Assembly (NCBI GenBank): GCA_002716645.1 | Contig: PBBR01000025.1 | Coordinates: 1-15,789, forward strand | Direction: 5' to 3' | DNA length: 15,789 nt | Origin: Chloroflexota bacterium | GTDB lineage: Bacteria; Chloroflexota; Dehalococcoidia; UBA3495 | Part shown: positions 15,082 to 15,789 of the stretch, one piece after another | Layout: each line of letters opens with the position of its first letter | Position numbering within the stretch: the stretch's first letter is position 1 | Made by a program: the position numbers and the translations under genes | The notes under the pieces: model-generated | The model's input: only the letters and a program-made list of their open reading frames with translations | Database searches by the model: none | What the model was told of the DNA's origin: nothing

Positions 15082-15789
15082 TTATAGCGTAAACGCGCCC
15101 ATTTTGGCCGCTTCTTGTAAAGTTACATCTACATTTACAATTGGAGGCCCATTTCGTTCGAGTGTAATTGATAGTTCTTCTTCGGCTGATACAGTGAACG
15201 AGCGCTCACCGTCTAAAGCCACTGTGTAGGACCTCTTTGGCAGAACTGTACGTATTCCTAAGTCGATTGTATCCCAAGTCTCTATGTTTACCTGGGTGAC
15301 CATGCCGGGCGCTATCGGAGCTATGACGCGTGTCGTATTTTTTGATGTGGCATTCATATTTTCGTCAGATAAAGTATATCTTATGCCCTGATTATCCTGT
15401 TTAGATATGGGTTTAAGCCTTGCTCCAATAGAGGATAATCCGATACTGGACGGTTCAGCTCGTGTTAGGAACACATCGTATAAGGTCGACAAATCCCATA
15501 TTGCTCTACTGGCTAGAAATCGCTCTTTGGACAGAGCGACATCTATGAGGGCTAGGTCCTTAAAACCGCCGTCCACATCGATTTTTAGAAGCTTGCTGAT
15601 AGTGGATACGAGAGATAGTTCAACAATATTCTGTGCCACTAACCCTGCTGATATGCCGGCGATTGTCCCCTCGGTCAATGAGGGGAATACGTTATTCGTT
15701 CCTGTAGATATCGGGACCATTGGTATTGCAGTAGACCCTTTAGCTACAGCTCTATTAGTGCCGTCTCCACCTAATGTAACGAGGCATCC
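15082..15789 (-). CDS. NAD-kinase-family protein, AcoX-like (N-terminus cut by window edge)
   Basis: The frame is open to the right window edge, giving 235 residues of a larger protein. The first visible part reads VTLGGDGTNRAVAKG followed by VPISTGTNNVFP, the GGDGT and TGTNN motifs of the NAD-kinase/diacylglycerol-kinase superfamily. The TGTNNVFP wording and the long beta-rich C-terminal half (GMVTQVNIETWDTI, then SYTVALDGERSFTVSAEEEL) fit the AcoX branch, proteins encoded in acetoin catabolism operons whose own role is unclear, better than housekeeping NadK. The missing N-terminus would be about 100 residues by comparison with usual AcoX length. No acetoin dehydrogenase genes are visible, but they could lie upstream, beyond the right edge. 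It is on the same strand as the methyltransferase, 121 nt away. Confidence 0.8.
   Translation of the reverse strand, partial: GCLVTLGGDGTNRAVAKGSTAIPMVPISTGTNNVFPSLTEGTIAGISAGLVAQNIVELSLVSTISKLLKIDVDGGFKDLALIDVALSKERFLASRAIWDLSTLYDVFLTRAEPSSIGLSSIGARLKPISKQDNQGIRYTLSDENMNATSKNTTRVIAPIAPGMVTQVNIETWDTIDLGIRTVLPKRSYTVALDGERSFTVSAEEELSITLERNGPPIVNVDVTLQEAAKMGAFTL

Noticed and set aside
1..15789. CRISPR array, transposon, integrase, prophage or tRNA
   Set aside because: No tandem repeats with spacers, transposase or integrase motifs, or cloverleaf sequences were seen; the only inverted repeats are terminator or regulatory in position.

Overview
This window is a dense stretch of a bacterial chromosome with low-to-medium GC. 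It has short gaps, mostly ATG starts with AGGAG-type ribosome binding sites, and genes on both strands. The gene mix is a luciferase-like flavin/F420 oxidoreductase, an AcoX-like NAD-kinase relative, a GarR-type reductase, a UGSC-family selenoprotein and a solitary DNA methyltransferase. That mix suggests an uncultured marine Chloroflexota (SAR202 / Dehalococcoidia type). This is inference from gene content: there is no rRNA or other phylogenetic marker here.

Layout. (1) Positions 1-7618, minus strand: a probable six-gene operon transcribed right to left, transketolase, transaldolase, 6-phosphogluconate dehydrogenase, a type I phosphodiesterase/nucleotide pyrophosphatase-like enzyme, an MBL-fold hydrolase and an LLM-class oxidoreductase that runs off the left edge. 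The first three are pentose phosphate pathway enzymes. (2) 7619-7896: a divergent promoter region. (3) 7897-9501, plus strand: a tightly coupled two-gene module, an uncharacterised 349-aa protein followed by a UGSC-family protein whose frame is crossed by an in-frame TGA at 9250-9252. Reading continues in frame for 82 more codons, the TGA lies in a conserved G-D-U-G-G-C context, and a SECIS-like hairpin begins 9 nt downstream. I call it a selenoprotein of 181 residues with Sec at 99, not two ORFs or a pseudogene. (4) A 28-bp perfect hairpin closes this module against the converging garR-like gene. (5) 9582-11116, minus: 2-hydroxy-3-oxopropionate reductase and hypoxanthine phosphoribosyltransferase. 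(6) 11269-13174, plus: a UDP-glucose 4-epimerase-like SDR and thioredoxin reductase. (7) A 25-bp perfect hairpin at the next convergent junction. (8) 13241-15789, minus: a TSUP permease, a DNA methyltransferase and the C-terminal part of an AcoX-like kinase cut by the right edge.

How the genes fit together. The left operon would recycle sugar phosphates and make NADH or NADPH plus ribose-5-phosphate; hpt uses PRPP for purine salvage. The selenoprotein module is the least understood part. Its Sec-x-x-Cys motif suggests thiol/selenol redox or metal/organic-ligand chemistry, and thioredoxin reductase, encoded about 3 kb away, is a conceivable electron source, but nothing in the sequence proves that link.
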